This document shows positions 8,501 to 17,299 of a stretch of DNA of 51,933 bases, one piece after another. This DNA comes from Gemmatimonadota bacterium. Lineage in GTDB: Bacteria; Gemmatimonadota; Gemmatimonadetes; Gemmatimonadales; Gemmatimonadaceae. The notes beneath the pieces are model-generated. The model was not told the DNA's origin. It was given only the letters and a program-made list of their open reading frames with translations, and ran no database searches. Made by a program: the position numbers and the translations under genes. The DNA lies in assembly GCA_031127095.1 (NCBI GenBank), contig JARIEX010000006.1, positions 1 to 51,933 of the forward strand, written 5' to 3'. Every line of letters starts with the position of its first letter. The stretch's first letter is position 1.

Positions 8501-9651
8501 GGCTGCACCGCGGTACGCGTTGCGGACCCGGCCGGTGCGGCGGTGACATTCAGGGCGGCGGCAAGCGTATCAGCCGTGACGATACGCACGCGCGCGCCCG
8601 GCGTGACATACGCGGCGCCTCGCGTCACGATGCGCGCGCCGGGTGCGAGCCCCTCGATCATGGCGCGGTCACCAGACACACCGGTCACGCGCACGCGCTG
8701 TGGCTGCGCAATCAGCTCAATGGGCACCTCGCGTCCGGCCGCAACGGTGTAGACCGTGGCCGAATCGCGATCAGCCTCGAGCAACGCGTCCACCGAGACC
8801 GACGCACCGCGCGTGGCGCCACCCGTCGCACCACGCACCACAATCGAGACCGCGCCCACCAGTCCGCTGGGTAATGCGTCGGCACCGCTCACGGTGATCT
8901 CGACCGCGTAGGTCCCCGTCCGGGGATCAGCGGAGCGACCCACCAGCAGCACGCGGCCGGTGAAGGTGCGCGCCGGCAGGGCGTCGAAACGCACGGTGGC
9001 GGCGTCACCCGGTTGGACCCGCAACGCATCGCGATCGGGAAGCCCGACCCGGAGGACGCGACCGCGTCGCGTACCGCCGAGCTTCATGATGGGCGTGCCC
9101 GTGGACACCGTTGAACCCGCCGTGACCAGTCGCTGCAGCACGATGCCGGCCTCGGGCGCCACGATCGTGGCATATTCGCGATTCACCGTGGCCGTGATCA
9201 GATCGGAACGCGCGGCCTCGAGCGTCGACGTCGCGTCCTGCAGCTGGGCGAGGGTGGCCACACTGTCGACGGTAAGCCGCTGCACGCGCGCCTGATCGCG
9301 CTGCGCCTTGTCGAATCCCGTCTGCGCCTTGTCCACGGTTGCCGTGATTTCGCGCAGATCGAGCGAGGCGAGCAGCTGGCCGCGCTGAACCGTAGCGCCC
9401 TCGTCGACCAGCACGCGCGCGACGATGCCACCGATCTTGAACGCCAGCGGGATTTCATCGCGTGAACCGAAGGTGCCGGTCGCGGACACGGCGGCGGCGG
9501 TGGTGCCGCGCGTTACGGTGTCTACGCTCACCGGCACCACGGGGGCGCGGGTCGTCGTATCGCGGGCGGGCGTGTTGCCACAGGCGGACAGCAGGTGGAC
9601 CGCCACCGGGACGAGAACGGCGCGATGGAGCAGAGAGCGACGGGGCGACAT
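8497..9651 (-). CDS. RND efflux periplasmic adaptor (membrane fusion protein), lipoprotein
   Basis: 384 residues from the ATG at 9651. The N-terminus MSPRRSLLHRAV...HLLSACG is a lipoprotein signal with lipobox LSAC, which favours this start over in-frame upstream codons (ATG at 9687, and others reaching into tolC). Barrel-sandwich (lipoyl-like) halves flank a coiled-coil hairpin around residues 85-135 (ASLDLREITATVDKAQ... onward), followed by a beta-barrel and a membrane-proximal domain. It bridges the pump and the outer-membrane channel. The gene starts 55 bp after the tolC-like stop and overlaps the pump gene by 4 bp, so the three are surely one transcript. Confidence 0.9.
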   Translation of the reverse strand: MSPRRSLLHRAVLVPVAVHLLSACGNTPARDTTTRAPVVPVSVDTVTRGTTAAAVSATGTFGSRDEIPLAFKIGGIVARVLVDEGATVQRGQLLASLDLREITATVDKAQTGFDKAQRDQARVQRLTVDSVATLAQLQDATSTLEAARSDLITATVNREYATIVAPEAGIVLQRLVTAGSTVSTGTPIMKLGGTRRGRVLRVGLPDRDALRVQPGDAATVRFDALPARTFTGRVLLVGRSADPRTGTYAVEITVSGADALPSGLVGAVSIVVRGATGGATRGASVSVDALLEADRDSATVYTVAAGREVPIELIAQPQRVRVTGVSGDRAMIEGLAPGARIVTRGAAYVTPGARVRIVTADTLAAALNVTAAPAGSATRTAVQP

Positions 9652-9706
9652 AAGCGTGGGGACGGATGAAGTGGGCGTGGGGCGCATCTGCGGAGCGCGC
9701 AGCAAA

Positions 9707-11080
9707 TCAGCGGGGCAGCACGCGCAGGGCAGCGGCGCGTTCGAGTTCCACCACACGCGTGGCGAAGGTGAAGCGGGTAATCACCTGATTGATCGCCGCC
9801 GACGTGAAAGCCGTGCGCGCGCTCAGAAAGTCCACCGGTGTCGCCAACCCCTCAGCGAAGCGGCGCTGCACCAGCCCGAAGGCGCGCTGCACGCTGGCCA
9901 GACGGTCGTCGGCTGTGGTAAGCATGCTGCGTGCCGACTGCACCGCGTCGTACGCGTTCCCAACCTGCAGCGCAATGGCGCGCTCGGCCTCCCGCTGGCG
10001 GTACTCCGCCTCCGTACGGGTCGCGTTCGCCTGCTCCCGCCGGGCGGCGTCCTGGCCACCATTAAAAGCATTCCACGACATCACCAAGGAGGCGAGTGCC
10101 ACATCGCTGCGGTTGTTGAAGCGATAGCGGTCGCCCTGTACGCCGTAGCTCGCGGCCAGTGCCACGCTGGGCAGGTAGGCCGCCGTGGCGATGCGCTCTT
10201 GCGCCCGGGCCAGCGAGATGCCGCTGCCGGCTTGCGCCAGCTCTTCGCGATGCGCGAGGGCATGCGCCAGCAGCGCACTGCGCGACAGCGAGTCGACCTC
10301 GAGCAGCGTGCTGTCCGCCGCAAGGGCAATCGCGCTGTCCTCATCGCGATTGCGCAGCACATTGAAGCCGCGCCGCGCTGCATCCCGCTGCCGGCGAGCC
10401 TCTTCGATCTGCTGCAGCAGCTCGCTGCGCTCGGCCCGCGCGCGCAGCAGCACATCGGGGGTGGCGTGTCCGGCCCCGATCAGGCGGTCGCTCACCCGCA
10501 CATACTCGTCGAGGACGGGGAGCGTGGCCTCGAGCGTCTCGACGGCGCGCACCGTGCTGGCGTAGCCGAGCCAGGCCTGCTGGATGTCGGCCGCGAGTTG
10601 TCGCATGGCGCCCTTGCGGGTGGCACCCGCCAGATCGCGTTGAGCCCGGGCCGCCGCACGGGCGCCGAAGAGCGCGTCGTTGAAAAGCGGCTGGGTCAGT
10701 TCGAGCTTGGTTTCCTGACGGAACGGGAGCGTCGCACTCACGTTGGTCGGAAAGCGTGACTCACCGATGAGCTGATTCAGCGCCGCATACGCCGGGTTGA
10801 CGAAGTCCCCGATGTTCACGACACCGCTGAACTCGGAGTAGCGCGCGTTCAGGCCGACCGTGGGGAGGAACCGCCCGTCGGCCTCGCGCACCTTGGCCGT
10901 GGCGCGGGCGAGCGCGGCGGACTGCTGCGCGATGGCGAGATTGGCGGTGAGCGCCTCCGCGACGTAGCCGTCGAGAAGCTGCCGCGCACTGGCCGGTCCC
11001 TGCGCGGTAGCGACCGCAGTGGCCGCGAGGGAAAGCACGGCGGTGGCGGCCGCGCGCCGCCAGTGCGCGGCGTTAAACAT
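9707..11080 (-). CDS. TolC-family outer-membrane efflux protein
   Basis: 457 residues from the ATG at 11080; a TTG five codons upstream (11095) is a weaker alternative. A signal peptide ends near AVATAQG. Two similar halves rich in long amphipathic helices follow, typical of the outer-membrane factor family, for example ARATAKVREADGRFLPTVGL in the first and ARAQERIATAAYLPSVALA in the second. It would form the trimeric channel through the outer membrane for the adaptor and pump encoded next, which implies a diderm cell. It is the first gene of the operon. A 6-4-6 inverted repeat at 11175-11190 lies about 95 bp upstream. Confidence 0.9.
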   Translation of the reverse strand: MFNAAHWRRAAATAVLSLAATAVATAQGPASARQLLDGYVAEALTANLAIAQQSAALARATAKVREADGRFLPTVGLNARYSEFSGVVNIGDFVNPAYAALNQLIGESRFPTNVSATLPFRQETKLELTQPLFNDALFGARAAARAQRDLAGATRKGAMRQLAADIQQAWLGYASTVRAVETLEATLPVLDEYVRVSDRLIGAGHATPDVLLRARAERSELLQQIEEARRQRDAARRGFNVLRNRDEDSAIALAADSTLLEVDSLSRSALLAHALAHREELAQAGSGISLARAQERIATAAYLPSVALAASYGVQGDRYRFNNRSDVALASLVMSWNAFNGGQDAARREQANATRTEAEYRQREAERAIALQVGNAYDAVQSARSMLTTADDRLASVQRAFGLVQRRFAEGLATPVDFLSARTAFTSAAINQVITRFTFATRVVELERAAALRVLPR

Positions 11081-11174
11081 CGGCCGATGGTTCAACGTCG
11101 CGATGCGTCATGACGGTGTGTTCAGGGGATGGGCCGAGCGACAGGCGCCGAAGTGCCGTGCCGATCTGGTGGCC

Positions 11175-11190
11175 TGATGACTGTTCATCA
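11175..11190. promoter_or_regulatory. Inverted repeat TGATGA-N4-TCATCA, candidate operator of the efflux operon
   Basis: TGATGA (11175-11180) and TCATCA (11185-11190) form a perfect 6-bp inverted repeat with a 4-bp spacer in the gap between the patatin gene and tolC. Its size and place suit a TetR- or MarR-type dimer. On the minus strand the T-run precedes the stem, so it does not look like a terminator for the patatin gene. The rest of the 11081-11286 gap shows nothing else I recognise. Confidence 0.4.
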
Positions 11191-11286
11191 AAAAGACTCG
11201 CGCAGACGGCCGCGGAGCAGAGCATCGGGCCTCGGCCTCGACTTCACGATCCAGACACTGCGGCTCACCGGCCGGGTGTGTCCGCC

Positions 11287-13206
11287 TTACGCGTTCGCGT
11301 ACCAAAGCCTTGGCAAGACCTTGTCATCTGCGGTCAGGAGTTCCCGAGCATGCTTCAGTCCCAGGTCGACGGCCTGTGTAAACGCATTCCAGTCCAGTAA
11401 GCCGATCCGTGAAATATCTGGCTGAAACTGGAGATCGACCAGCTCGCGCATTTTCTTCTGTGAAGAAGCGCCTGTCATCAGCGAAACATTGAGCACGATC
11501 GCGCCAAGGTTGGGCAACCCTTTGAATTGGCGATGCTTTCGCGTTCGTAACACACGATCTACCAACAGCTGCCAGCTGCTCGGCATAATCTGGAACGGCA
11601 GCGGCCAGTAATTATCTCGGCTGAGATCCACGCCAATGATGCGGCTGGCGCCGGAAGCACGCATCACGTCGACGGGGTAGTTATTGAAGGAAGCACCGTC
11701 GATCAACAGATCGCCATTGATGAGAACCGGTGGAAAGACCGCAGGAATCGAGACGCTGGCGGTAATGGCCAGGTCCAGGGCGCCCGCACGCATGATCTCC
11801 ACCTGCGCGCGGGAGTAATTGGACGCGACACAAAAAAATGGCTTCCAGAGATCCTCGACCTTCACATTCTCTTCCAATGCAGTGACAACGACGTCACGGA
11901 CAAGCGCCTTGAGGCGATGGCCGCGCAGCAGCGACATCATCGGAAACCAGTTGAAGTCGCCTGTCGGACTATTTTTCAACGCGTGGACGGCAAGCTTGAT
12001 CACTTGTGCGCTGGGGAGGTCCATCGCGCCGTAAGCACCCATCACCGCACCCATGCTGGTACCGCCGACCATATCCCAATCGATGCCGTGCTCTTCCAGA
12101 GCGCGCATGACGCCCAAATGGGCAAAACCGCGCGCACCGCCGCCTGCCAGCACAATGCCGCAGGCTTGTCCGGACACGATACGTGCCAATCGGTGCCAGT
12201 CCGACTGCTTCCCGCGTCGGCAGTGAAAATGCGACATGCCGTCGATCGGAATGTGTGTGCGGGCCGTCAGCCAGCGCGCGGTGTTGGCGGGAATTTTGCG
12301 GTCGTCAGGGTGAAGCAGCCACAGACTCTGCTTGACCGTGATGATCGGCGTCGCGCCCGACAGGTACTGCTGTTCCACGTCACTGAGTTTGGCGTCGCCA
12401 TCCGCATCCGCGACCAGCAGGACGTGATCGGCAAATCGGAGGCACAGGCGGGTCCAAGGGCTATCCCATGCATCGGCGGCAAACACTTGCATCTCGTGCC
12501 GGATTTCCTGTTCGTCAAGCCACGCGAGCAGGCGGCGATAGTCAGAGGGGCTGCTCGAATCCGCATCGGCGACGCCAGCCCCCAATATTGCATCAATACT
12601 TACGCGATCATGCACGACCAGCGATGCCTCTTCCATACCAAAACGCCGCTGTTCGTGCATCAGGGAGGCGCCTAACTCGTTGGCCAGCGGGGAGGCCAGG
12701 CATTCCGGATGCAACGGCAGGACGCACAAATTGACGACTTTGGGCTTCTTTGTGTTGAAGCGGTTTTTTGGCGACAGACGCTCGATGAGCTTGCTGGCCA
12801 AGGGTAGTGCAGCGCCGGGCCAGGAATGCAGCACGCTCTTAAAATCGGCGCCAGTTAAGGAAACCAGGAGACAGTCACGCAGCGCCGTAATGGTTGCGGT
12901 ACGCGGAGCGCCACTGATAACGCCCATCTCGCCAATCGGTTCGCCGCGGCCGATGTCGCTGAGGATGATGCGCTGCTGGTCCTCATCGAGGATCGATGCC
13001 TGAAGGCGACCGGCGAGTACGAGATAAATCACGTCGGAGGCATCGCCCTGCCGCATCAGAATCGAGCCGCCGGGCAGCTCTGTGGTCTTCAGTAATGGTT
13101 TTACGTTCGCGAGCTGCGCTTGATCGAGCTCGCCAAAAATTCCGGCCAAGGTTTCCTCGAGCAAGATTTGATATTGCTCAAGCTTTTCTCGTTCCAGGTG
13201 GTCCAC
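11287..13206 (-). CDS. Patatin-like phospholipase with N-terminal cyclic-nucleotide-binding domain
   Basis: 639 residues from the GTG at 13206, chosen because GGAGAAGG lies about 3-10 bases upstream; a longer frame to 13284 has no such site. Residues ~15-135 form a cNMP-binding fold (GGSILMRQGD, GEPIGEMGVISGAPRTATI). A middle region follows, then the patatin domain with oxyanion loop GGGARG near 355, nucleophile motif GTSMG near 380 and DGA near 501. This is the neuropathy-target-esterase/RssA-like architecture: a lysophospholipase possibly gated by a nucleotide. Base composition is clearly less GC-rich than in the neighbours, with runs such as CAAAAAAATGG, which suggests recent acquisition. 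It is monocistronic as far as can be seen. Confidence 0.88.
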   Translation of the reverse strand: MDHLEREKLEQYQILLEETLAGIFGELDQAQLANVKPLLKTTELPGGSILMRQGDASDVIYLVLAGRLQASILDEDQQRIILSDIGRGEPIGEMGVISGAPRTATITALRDCLLVSLTGADFKSVLHSWPGAALPLASKLIERLSPKNRFNTKKPKVVNLCVLPLHPECLASPLANELGASLMHEQRRFGMEEASLVVHDRVSIDAILGAGVADADSSSPSDYRRLLAWLDEQEIRHEMQVFAADAWDSPWTRLCLRFADHVLLVADADGDAKLSDVEQQYLSGATPIITVKQSLWLLHPDDRKIPANTARWLTARTHIPIDGMSHFHCRRGKQSDWHRLARIVSGQACGIVLAGGGARGFAHLGVMRALEEHGIDWDMVGGTSMGAVMGAYGAMDLPSAQVIKLAVHALKNSPTGDFNWFPMMSLLRGHRLKALVRDVVVTALEENVKVEDLWKPFFCVASNYSRAQVEIMRAGALDLAITASVSIPAVFPPVLINGDLLIDGASFNNYPVDVMRASGASRIIGVDLSRDNYWPLPFQIMPSSWQLLVDRVLRTRKHRQFKGLPNLGAIVLNVSLMTGASSQKKMRELVDLQFQPDISRIGLLDWNAFTQAVDLGLKHARELLTADDKVLPRLWYANA

Positions 13207-13416
13207 AGCCCTTCTCCACGCTTTGAAGTGTCGATCGCCCGCACCGTGGTGGCCTGTGCCACATCGCCTACGAATAGCCCCCACGAGACCTCCGCGATAG
13301 TCTGGCGGGTCCTTTCAGCGGCCACGGCTTTCACCTGGCGTCCGCTCCGCGAACGCCTGACGGCCCGGGAGCGGTGAACCAGCGCGGCAAAACGGGGTAG
13401 CATCGGGCAACCGACC

Positions 13417-13811
13417 ATGACGACGACTCGGCTCACAACACACCCCGCTGGCACCACGCGCGACCGCTGCCTCAGGGCGGTGCTGGCGGTAACGTGCTTG
13501 GCGGGTGCGTTCACCGTGGCCGCAGCACAACCGGCACCACGCGCCACCGCCCCCGCCCGCAGCGGTGCGTGGGCGCTCCCAGACGCCGAGTCGCTGATCA
13601 ATCAGGCGACACCACGCACTTCGCGGTCGCCCCACCGACCGCAGGACAGCCTCCACAGACGCAGCGCTACACCTTCTGCGAACGGTGGCACCGGGTGGGC
13701 AACCGCTGGCAATACCACGGCTTCGTGCGCGTGGTCCCGCAGGACACCGTTACTCCGGCGCCTCGCGCGCCAGCTGCAGTTGTCGCCGGCCAAGCCAAAT
13801 CGCGATCGTGA
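13417..13811 (+). pseudogene. Small exported protein, apparently split by a frameshift
   Basis: The first frame (ATG 13417) gives a signal peptide (AVLAVTCLAGAFTVAAAQ) and then SGAWALPDAESLINQ, up to about 13605. After that the plausible protein continues in the -1 frame as GDTTHFAVAPP..., QRYTFCERWHRVGNRWQYHGF and VRVVPQ, ending at the TGA 13809-13811. The join would be near 13597-13606. In its own frame the 5' half runs on into low-quality antisense sequence. I do not recognise a family. Either this is a decayed gene, a sequencing indel, or two unrelated frames that happen to look good. The 3' end overlaps the convergent carrier gene by about 60 bp. Confidence 0.45.
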
Positions 13812-15066
13812 GCCAGAGCGCGCTGAGCGGCGCGGCCAGCAGCGAGATCGTGCTCACGGCCATCCCGATCGCGCTCAGCCCGGCATAACTCCATGCCCCG
13901 ATCTGATCACCACCCCGATACACGAAGGTGTCGATCAGATTCTTCGCCTTGTATTTGTCCTCCGGGGGCACCACGGTGAACAGGATCTCGCGCGCAGGCC
14001 GACCGAAGGCGTATTCCCCGGCGCGGCGCATCACCTGAAACACGACAAACACCGCGAGCGTCCCCCACAGGCCGAGCGCGGTGAACCCCACGAAGCTCAG
14101 CACGGGCATGATCGCCAGCGTAAAGCCCACCCCGGCCCAGCGGATGACACGCCCCGTCAGGAACAGCTGCGCCAGCACCGTCAGCGACTGGACCACGGTG
14201 TCGATGTTCGCCAGAAACGCCGTGCGTGCCTCCCGGTCGTCGTAGCGCGCGCCCACGATCTCTGCCTGCTGGAAGTAGAGAATCGTCGAGCCGATCGTGA
14301 ACATCAGCATGTAGAGGCAAATCCCCAGCAGGTACGGGGAGCGCAGCACATGCGTGATGCCGGCCAGCGACGAGCCGCCCACCGAGCGCTGCGCCGCGTC
14401 GCGCTCGCGCGTTTCGCGACGGAAGCTGGGCGGAAACGCCCGCACGGTCTGCACCGCGCACTCGAGTAGCACCACCGACATGACCATCAACACGGGAATG
14501 CCCACCAGTTCGGCGAAGCGCGCCGTCAGGAACGACCCCACCAGCGCGCCGAGGGTGCCGCCCACACTGATGATGCCGAACAGCCGCTTGCTCTGCTCCG
14601 GCGAAAACGTGTCGGCCATGAATCCCCAGAACACCGAGGGGATGAACAGGCTGTAAATGCTGGTCAAAATCCAGAACGCGGGGCCGAGATACGGCTCGAG
14701 CACCGGCGGGCCGTACTTGATCAGGGCGGCAAACCCGAGCAGCAGTGCGATGAACACGCGATACACGATCGGGATGAACCGGCGCACCGGAAGGCGCGCC
14801 ACGACCGTGCCGTACACCGGATTCATCACGAGCGTCGTGATCAGCGTCCCGGTGAACAGCCACGGTAACCCCGAGGTCCCCGCCGCCACACCCGCTTCGT
14901 CACGGACCGCGCGCAAAATGAAGTAGCTCGCCAGCGCGAAGAAAAAGTACGTCGCCGCCAGCAGTGTCGACCGCTCTTCCCCCGGCTCCATCGTGCCGAG
15001 CCGGTCCACGATGCGCCGAAACGGACCGACTCCGGCGGCACGTCCCGCTGCATTCCCGGATGCCAT
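13750..15066 (-). CDS. MFS-type carrier resembling NTP/NDP exchangers
   Basis: 438 residues from the ATG at 15066, which overlaps the preceding stop (TGATG); the frame is open further upstream but this start fits the coupling. Twelve hydrophobic segments can be traced, beginning with LLAATYFFFALASYFILRAV. The motif ILRAVRDEAGV after TM1 is typical of the bacterial proteins related to ADP/ATP translocases and annotated as MFS or Npt1/Npt2-like carriers. The substrate cannot be told from sequence alone. It is the last gene of the minus-strand operon that begins at 19385. Confidence 0.75.
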   Translation of the reverse strand: MASGNAAGRAAGVGPFRRIVDRLGTMEPGEERSTLLAATYFFFALASYFILRAVRDEAGVAAGTSGLPWLFTGTLITTLVMNPVYGTVVARLPVRRFIPIVYRVFIALLLGFAALIKYGPPVLEPYLGPAFWILTSIYSLFIPSVFWGFMADTFSPEQSKRLFGIISVGGTLGALVGSFLTARFAELVGIPVLMVMSVVLLECAVQTVRAFPPSFRRETRERDAAQRSVGGSSLAGITHVLRSPYLLGICLYMLMFTIGSTILYFQQAEIVGARYDDREARTAFLANIDTVVQSLTVLAQLFLTGRVIRWAGVGFTLAIMPVLSFVGFTALGLWGTLAVFVVFQVMRRAGEYAFGRPAREILFTVVPPEDKYKAKNLIDTFVYRGGDQIGAWSYAGLSAIGMAVSTISLLAAPLSALWLTIAIWLGRRQLQLAREAPE

Positions 15067-16130
15067 CACTGGCTCCCATCCGTATCGGGGCGACCAGCAG
15101 CACCCGGCTGCGCACGCCACGCCGCGAGCACCTCCCGCTCGCGTTCAGGCGAAATCCCTGCCCGTAGCTTCTCCTGCTCGGCCGCCGGTCGCGCATGGTA
15201 CCACGTGAGCGCATCGCGCACCGTGGTGGCCAACGGACGGAACGTCAGCCCAGCCGCCAGCGCCTTCTCGATCACGCTCGTGCTGAACGCCACCGTGCTC
15301 GCCCCCGTGAACGACCACACGGGCATGTCCGCCCACGAGCGCACCTTCTGCGCCGTCAGAAACGCCGTCGGCACCCACGTGAACTGCGCATCGTTGGCAA
15401 AACAGGCCTTGATGCCGTACAGCAGTTCACCGATCCCACACACCGTGCGCGGACCCACCGCATTGAACACACCGCCGGTGCGGCTCTCGCCCAGGCGCAC
15501 CATCCACTCCGTCAGGTCGCGCACGTCGATCCACTGCGCCGGATCGTCGAGCGTACCGGGCGCCAGAATGTCACCACCCTTCTCGATGCGCACGGGCCAG
15601 TACGTGAACCGGTCGGTGAGATCGCCCGGTCCCACGATCAATCCCGGGCGCACCACCGTGGCACCGGCACCGAACGCCGCCTGCACCAGCTGCTCGCAGC
15701 GCACCTTCTTGTTGCCGTACGGTGCGGCCGCCGCCTCGGGGCCACTGATCGGCGCGGGCTCCTGCGTGGGATGCGTCTCGTCGGGAAATGACCGCGTGAA
15801 ATCCTTGTATGCCGCCGTACTGCTCACGTACACGTACTGCGCCACCTTCCCCTTCAGCACCGCCGCCGCGTTCACGATCCACTGCGGATTCGTCGTCGGC
15901 AGGTCGTACACCACATCCCACGTGCGCCCTTTCAGCGCCTCGTGTCCATTGGGATCGTTGCGATCGCCGATCAGCGTCTCGACCGTCGGAAACAACCCGG
16001 GCTTCGTCTTGCCGCGATTGAACAGCGTAACCGCGTGCCCGCGCGCCAGCGCGTGCTCCACCAGATGCGGCCCGATGTAGCCGGTGCCGCCAAGCACGAG
16101 CACCCGCAGTGGCGCAGGCCGTGTACTCAC
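15066..16130 (-). CDS. NAD-dependent epimerase/dehydratase-family protein (paralog 1, cytoplasmic)
   Basis: 354 residues from the GTG at 16130, which overlaps the upstream stop (GTGA). A Rossmann NAD(P) motif starts at once (VLVLGGTGYIGPHLV). The protein aligns along its whole length with the next gene upstream: GDRN, NPQW, RPGLIVGPGDL, YWPVRI.KGG, ARFTWVP-like QFTWVP, LTFRPLA and RPAAEQEK are shared. It has no signal peptide, unlike its twin. The closest family is the atypical SDRs near isoflavone reductase and CSP41. The reaction is unknown. Confidence 0.8.
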   Translation of the reverse strand: MSTRPAPLRVLVLGGTGYIGPHLVEHALARGHAVTLFNRGKTKPGLFPTVETLIGDRNDPNGHEALKGRTWDVVYDLPTTNPQWIVNAAAVLKGKVAQYVYVSSTAAYKDFTRSFPDETHPTQEPAPISGPEAAAAPYGNKKVRCEQLVQAAFGAGATVVRPGLIVGPGDLTDRFTYWPVRIEKGGDILAPGTLDDPAQWIDVRDLTEWMVRLGESRTGGVFNAVGPRTVCGIGELLYGIKACFANDAQFTWVPTAFLTAQKVRSWADMPVWSFTGASTVAFSTSVIEKALAAGLTFRPLATTVRDALTWYHARPAAEQEKLRAGISPEREREVLAAWRAQPGAAGRPDTDGSQ

Positions 16131-17299
16131 CGGCCTGCCTTCGCGTGCCACGCCGCCAGCACCGCCTGCTCCTTGTCCGGCGCGATACCGGCCCGCGCCT
16201 TCTCCTGCTCGGCCGCCGGCCGCGTCTTATACCAATCCAGCGTGGTCTTCGCCGTCTCGGCGAGCGGACGGAACGTGAGCCCCGCGGCGTACGCCTTCTG
16301 ACAGTTCACCGACATGAAGCCGGCGGTACGACCGAAGGCCGGTTGCCACACGGGCATATCGCTCCACGCGCGCACCTGCTGCTCGGCCAGGAATTCGGCC
16401 GGCACCCACGTGAAGCGCGCATCGCTCGTGGTTACCGCCTTGATGCCGTACAACATCTCGGCGATCGTGGTGGGCGACTTCGGACCGGTGGCGTTGAACG
16501 TGCCCAGCGTGTGGCTCTCACCGGTGCGCACGATCCACTCGCTCAGGTCGTGCACATCCACGTACTGCACCGGATCGTTGGGCGTGCCGGGGGCGAGCAA
16601 CTCGCCACCCTTGTCGATGCGCACCGGCCAGTAGGAGAAGCGGTCGCTCAGGTCGCCCGGTCCCACGATCAGACCCGGTCGCACGATGGTGACCTTGTCC
16701 TCACCGAACAGCGACTTCGCGTCGATCTCGCACTGCACCTTGTTCGGACCGTAGTGCGCGCCGTCGTTGCTGGCCCACACCGACGGATCGCCCGGTGTGT
16801 GCAGCGTCCCGTTCTCGTCCATCCCGGGCTTGGAGTAATCGCTGAACACCGAAATGGTGGACACGAACACATACTGTCCCACGCGCCCCTTCAGTGCCGC
16901 ACCGGCGTCACGCACCCACTGCGGATTGCGCGTGGGATTGTCGATCACGACATCCCAGGTGCCCGACTTCAGCGCATCGTGCCCGCCGGGCAGGTTGCGG
17001 TCGCCGACCAGGCGCGGGACCTGCGGGAAAAGCGTGGAGTTGGTCTTGCCGCGGTTGAACAGCGTCACGGCATGCCGGCGCGCCAGCGCGTACTCCACCT
17101 GCTGCGGCCCGATGAAACCGGTGCCGCCCAGAATCAGAATGCGCAGCGGCTTCGGCTGCGGGGTGCCTGTTTCCGGACGGTACGCCAGCGGACGGATGCC
17201 GTCGGCCGTAAAGGCGCCCGCGACCGCAGGCAGTCCCAGTCCGGCGGCGGCGCCCAGCAGCGCGCCGTGCTTGAGGAAGTGGCGACGATCGAGGCTCAT
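16127..17299 (-). CDS. NAD-dependent epimerase/dehydratase-family protein (paralog 2, Tat-exported)
   Basis: 390 residues. The N-terminus has a twin-arginine signal (LDRRHFLKHGALLGAAAG) with cleavage likely near AVAGA. Mature protein begins with a Rossmann fold (ILILGGTGFIGPQQV). Tat export suits a protein that folds around NAD(P) before crossing the membrane. It is clearly a duplicate of the following gene; the ATG overlaps the M19 dipeptidase stop (ATGA, 17299-17296). A periplasmic SDR is unusual. Loss of the signal in the second copy would give one enzyme in each compartment. The reaction is unknown. Confidence 0.82.
   Translation of the reverse strand: MSLDRRHFLKHGALLGAAAGLGLPAVAGAFTADGIRPLAYRPETGTPQPKPLRILILGGTGFIGPQQVEYALARRHAVTLFNRGKTNSTLFPQVPRLVGDRNLPGGHDALKSGTWDVVIDNPTRNPQWVRDAGAALKGRVGQYVFVSTISVFSDYSKPGMDENGTLHTPGDPSVWASNDGAHYGPNKVQCEIDAKSLFGEDKVTIVRPGLIVGPGDLSDRFSYWPVRIDKGGELLAPGTPNDPVQYVDVHDLSEWIVRTGESHTLGTFNATGPKSPTTIAEMLYGIKAVTTSDARFTWVPAEFLAEQQVRAWSDMPVWQPAFGRTAGFMSVNCQKAYAAGLTFRPLAETAKTTLDWYKTRPAAEQEKARAGIAPDKEQAVLAAWHAKAGR

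Noticed and set aside
11287-13206. Patatin gene as part of a CBASS-like defence system
   Set aside because: No nucleotide cyclase, sensor or other defence gene is adjacent, and the N-terminal domain is a CRP-like cNMP fold as in NTE/RssA phospholipases.
13606-14469. Continuation of the 13417 frame for ~290 codons
   Set aside because: Beyond about 13605 this frame runs antisense through the carrier gene and reads as arginine/histidine-rich shadow.
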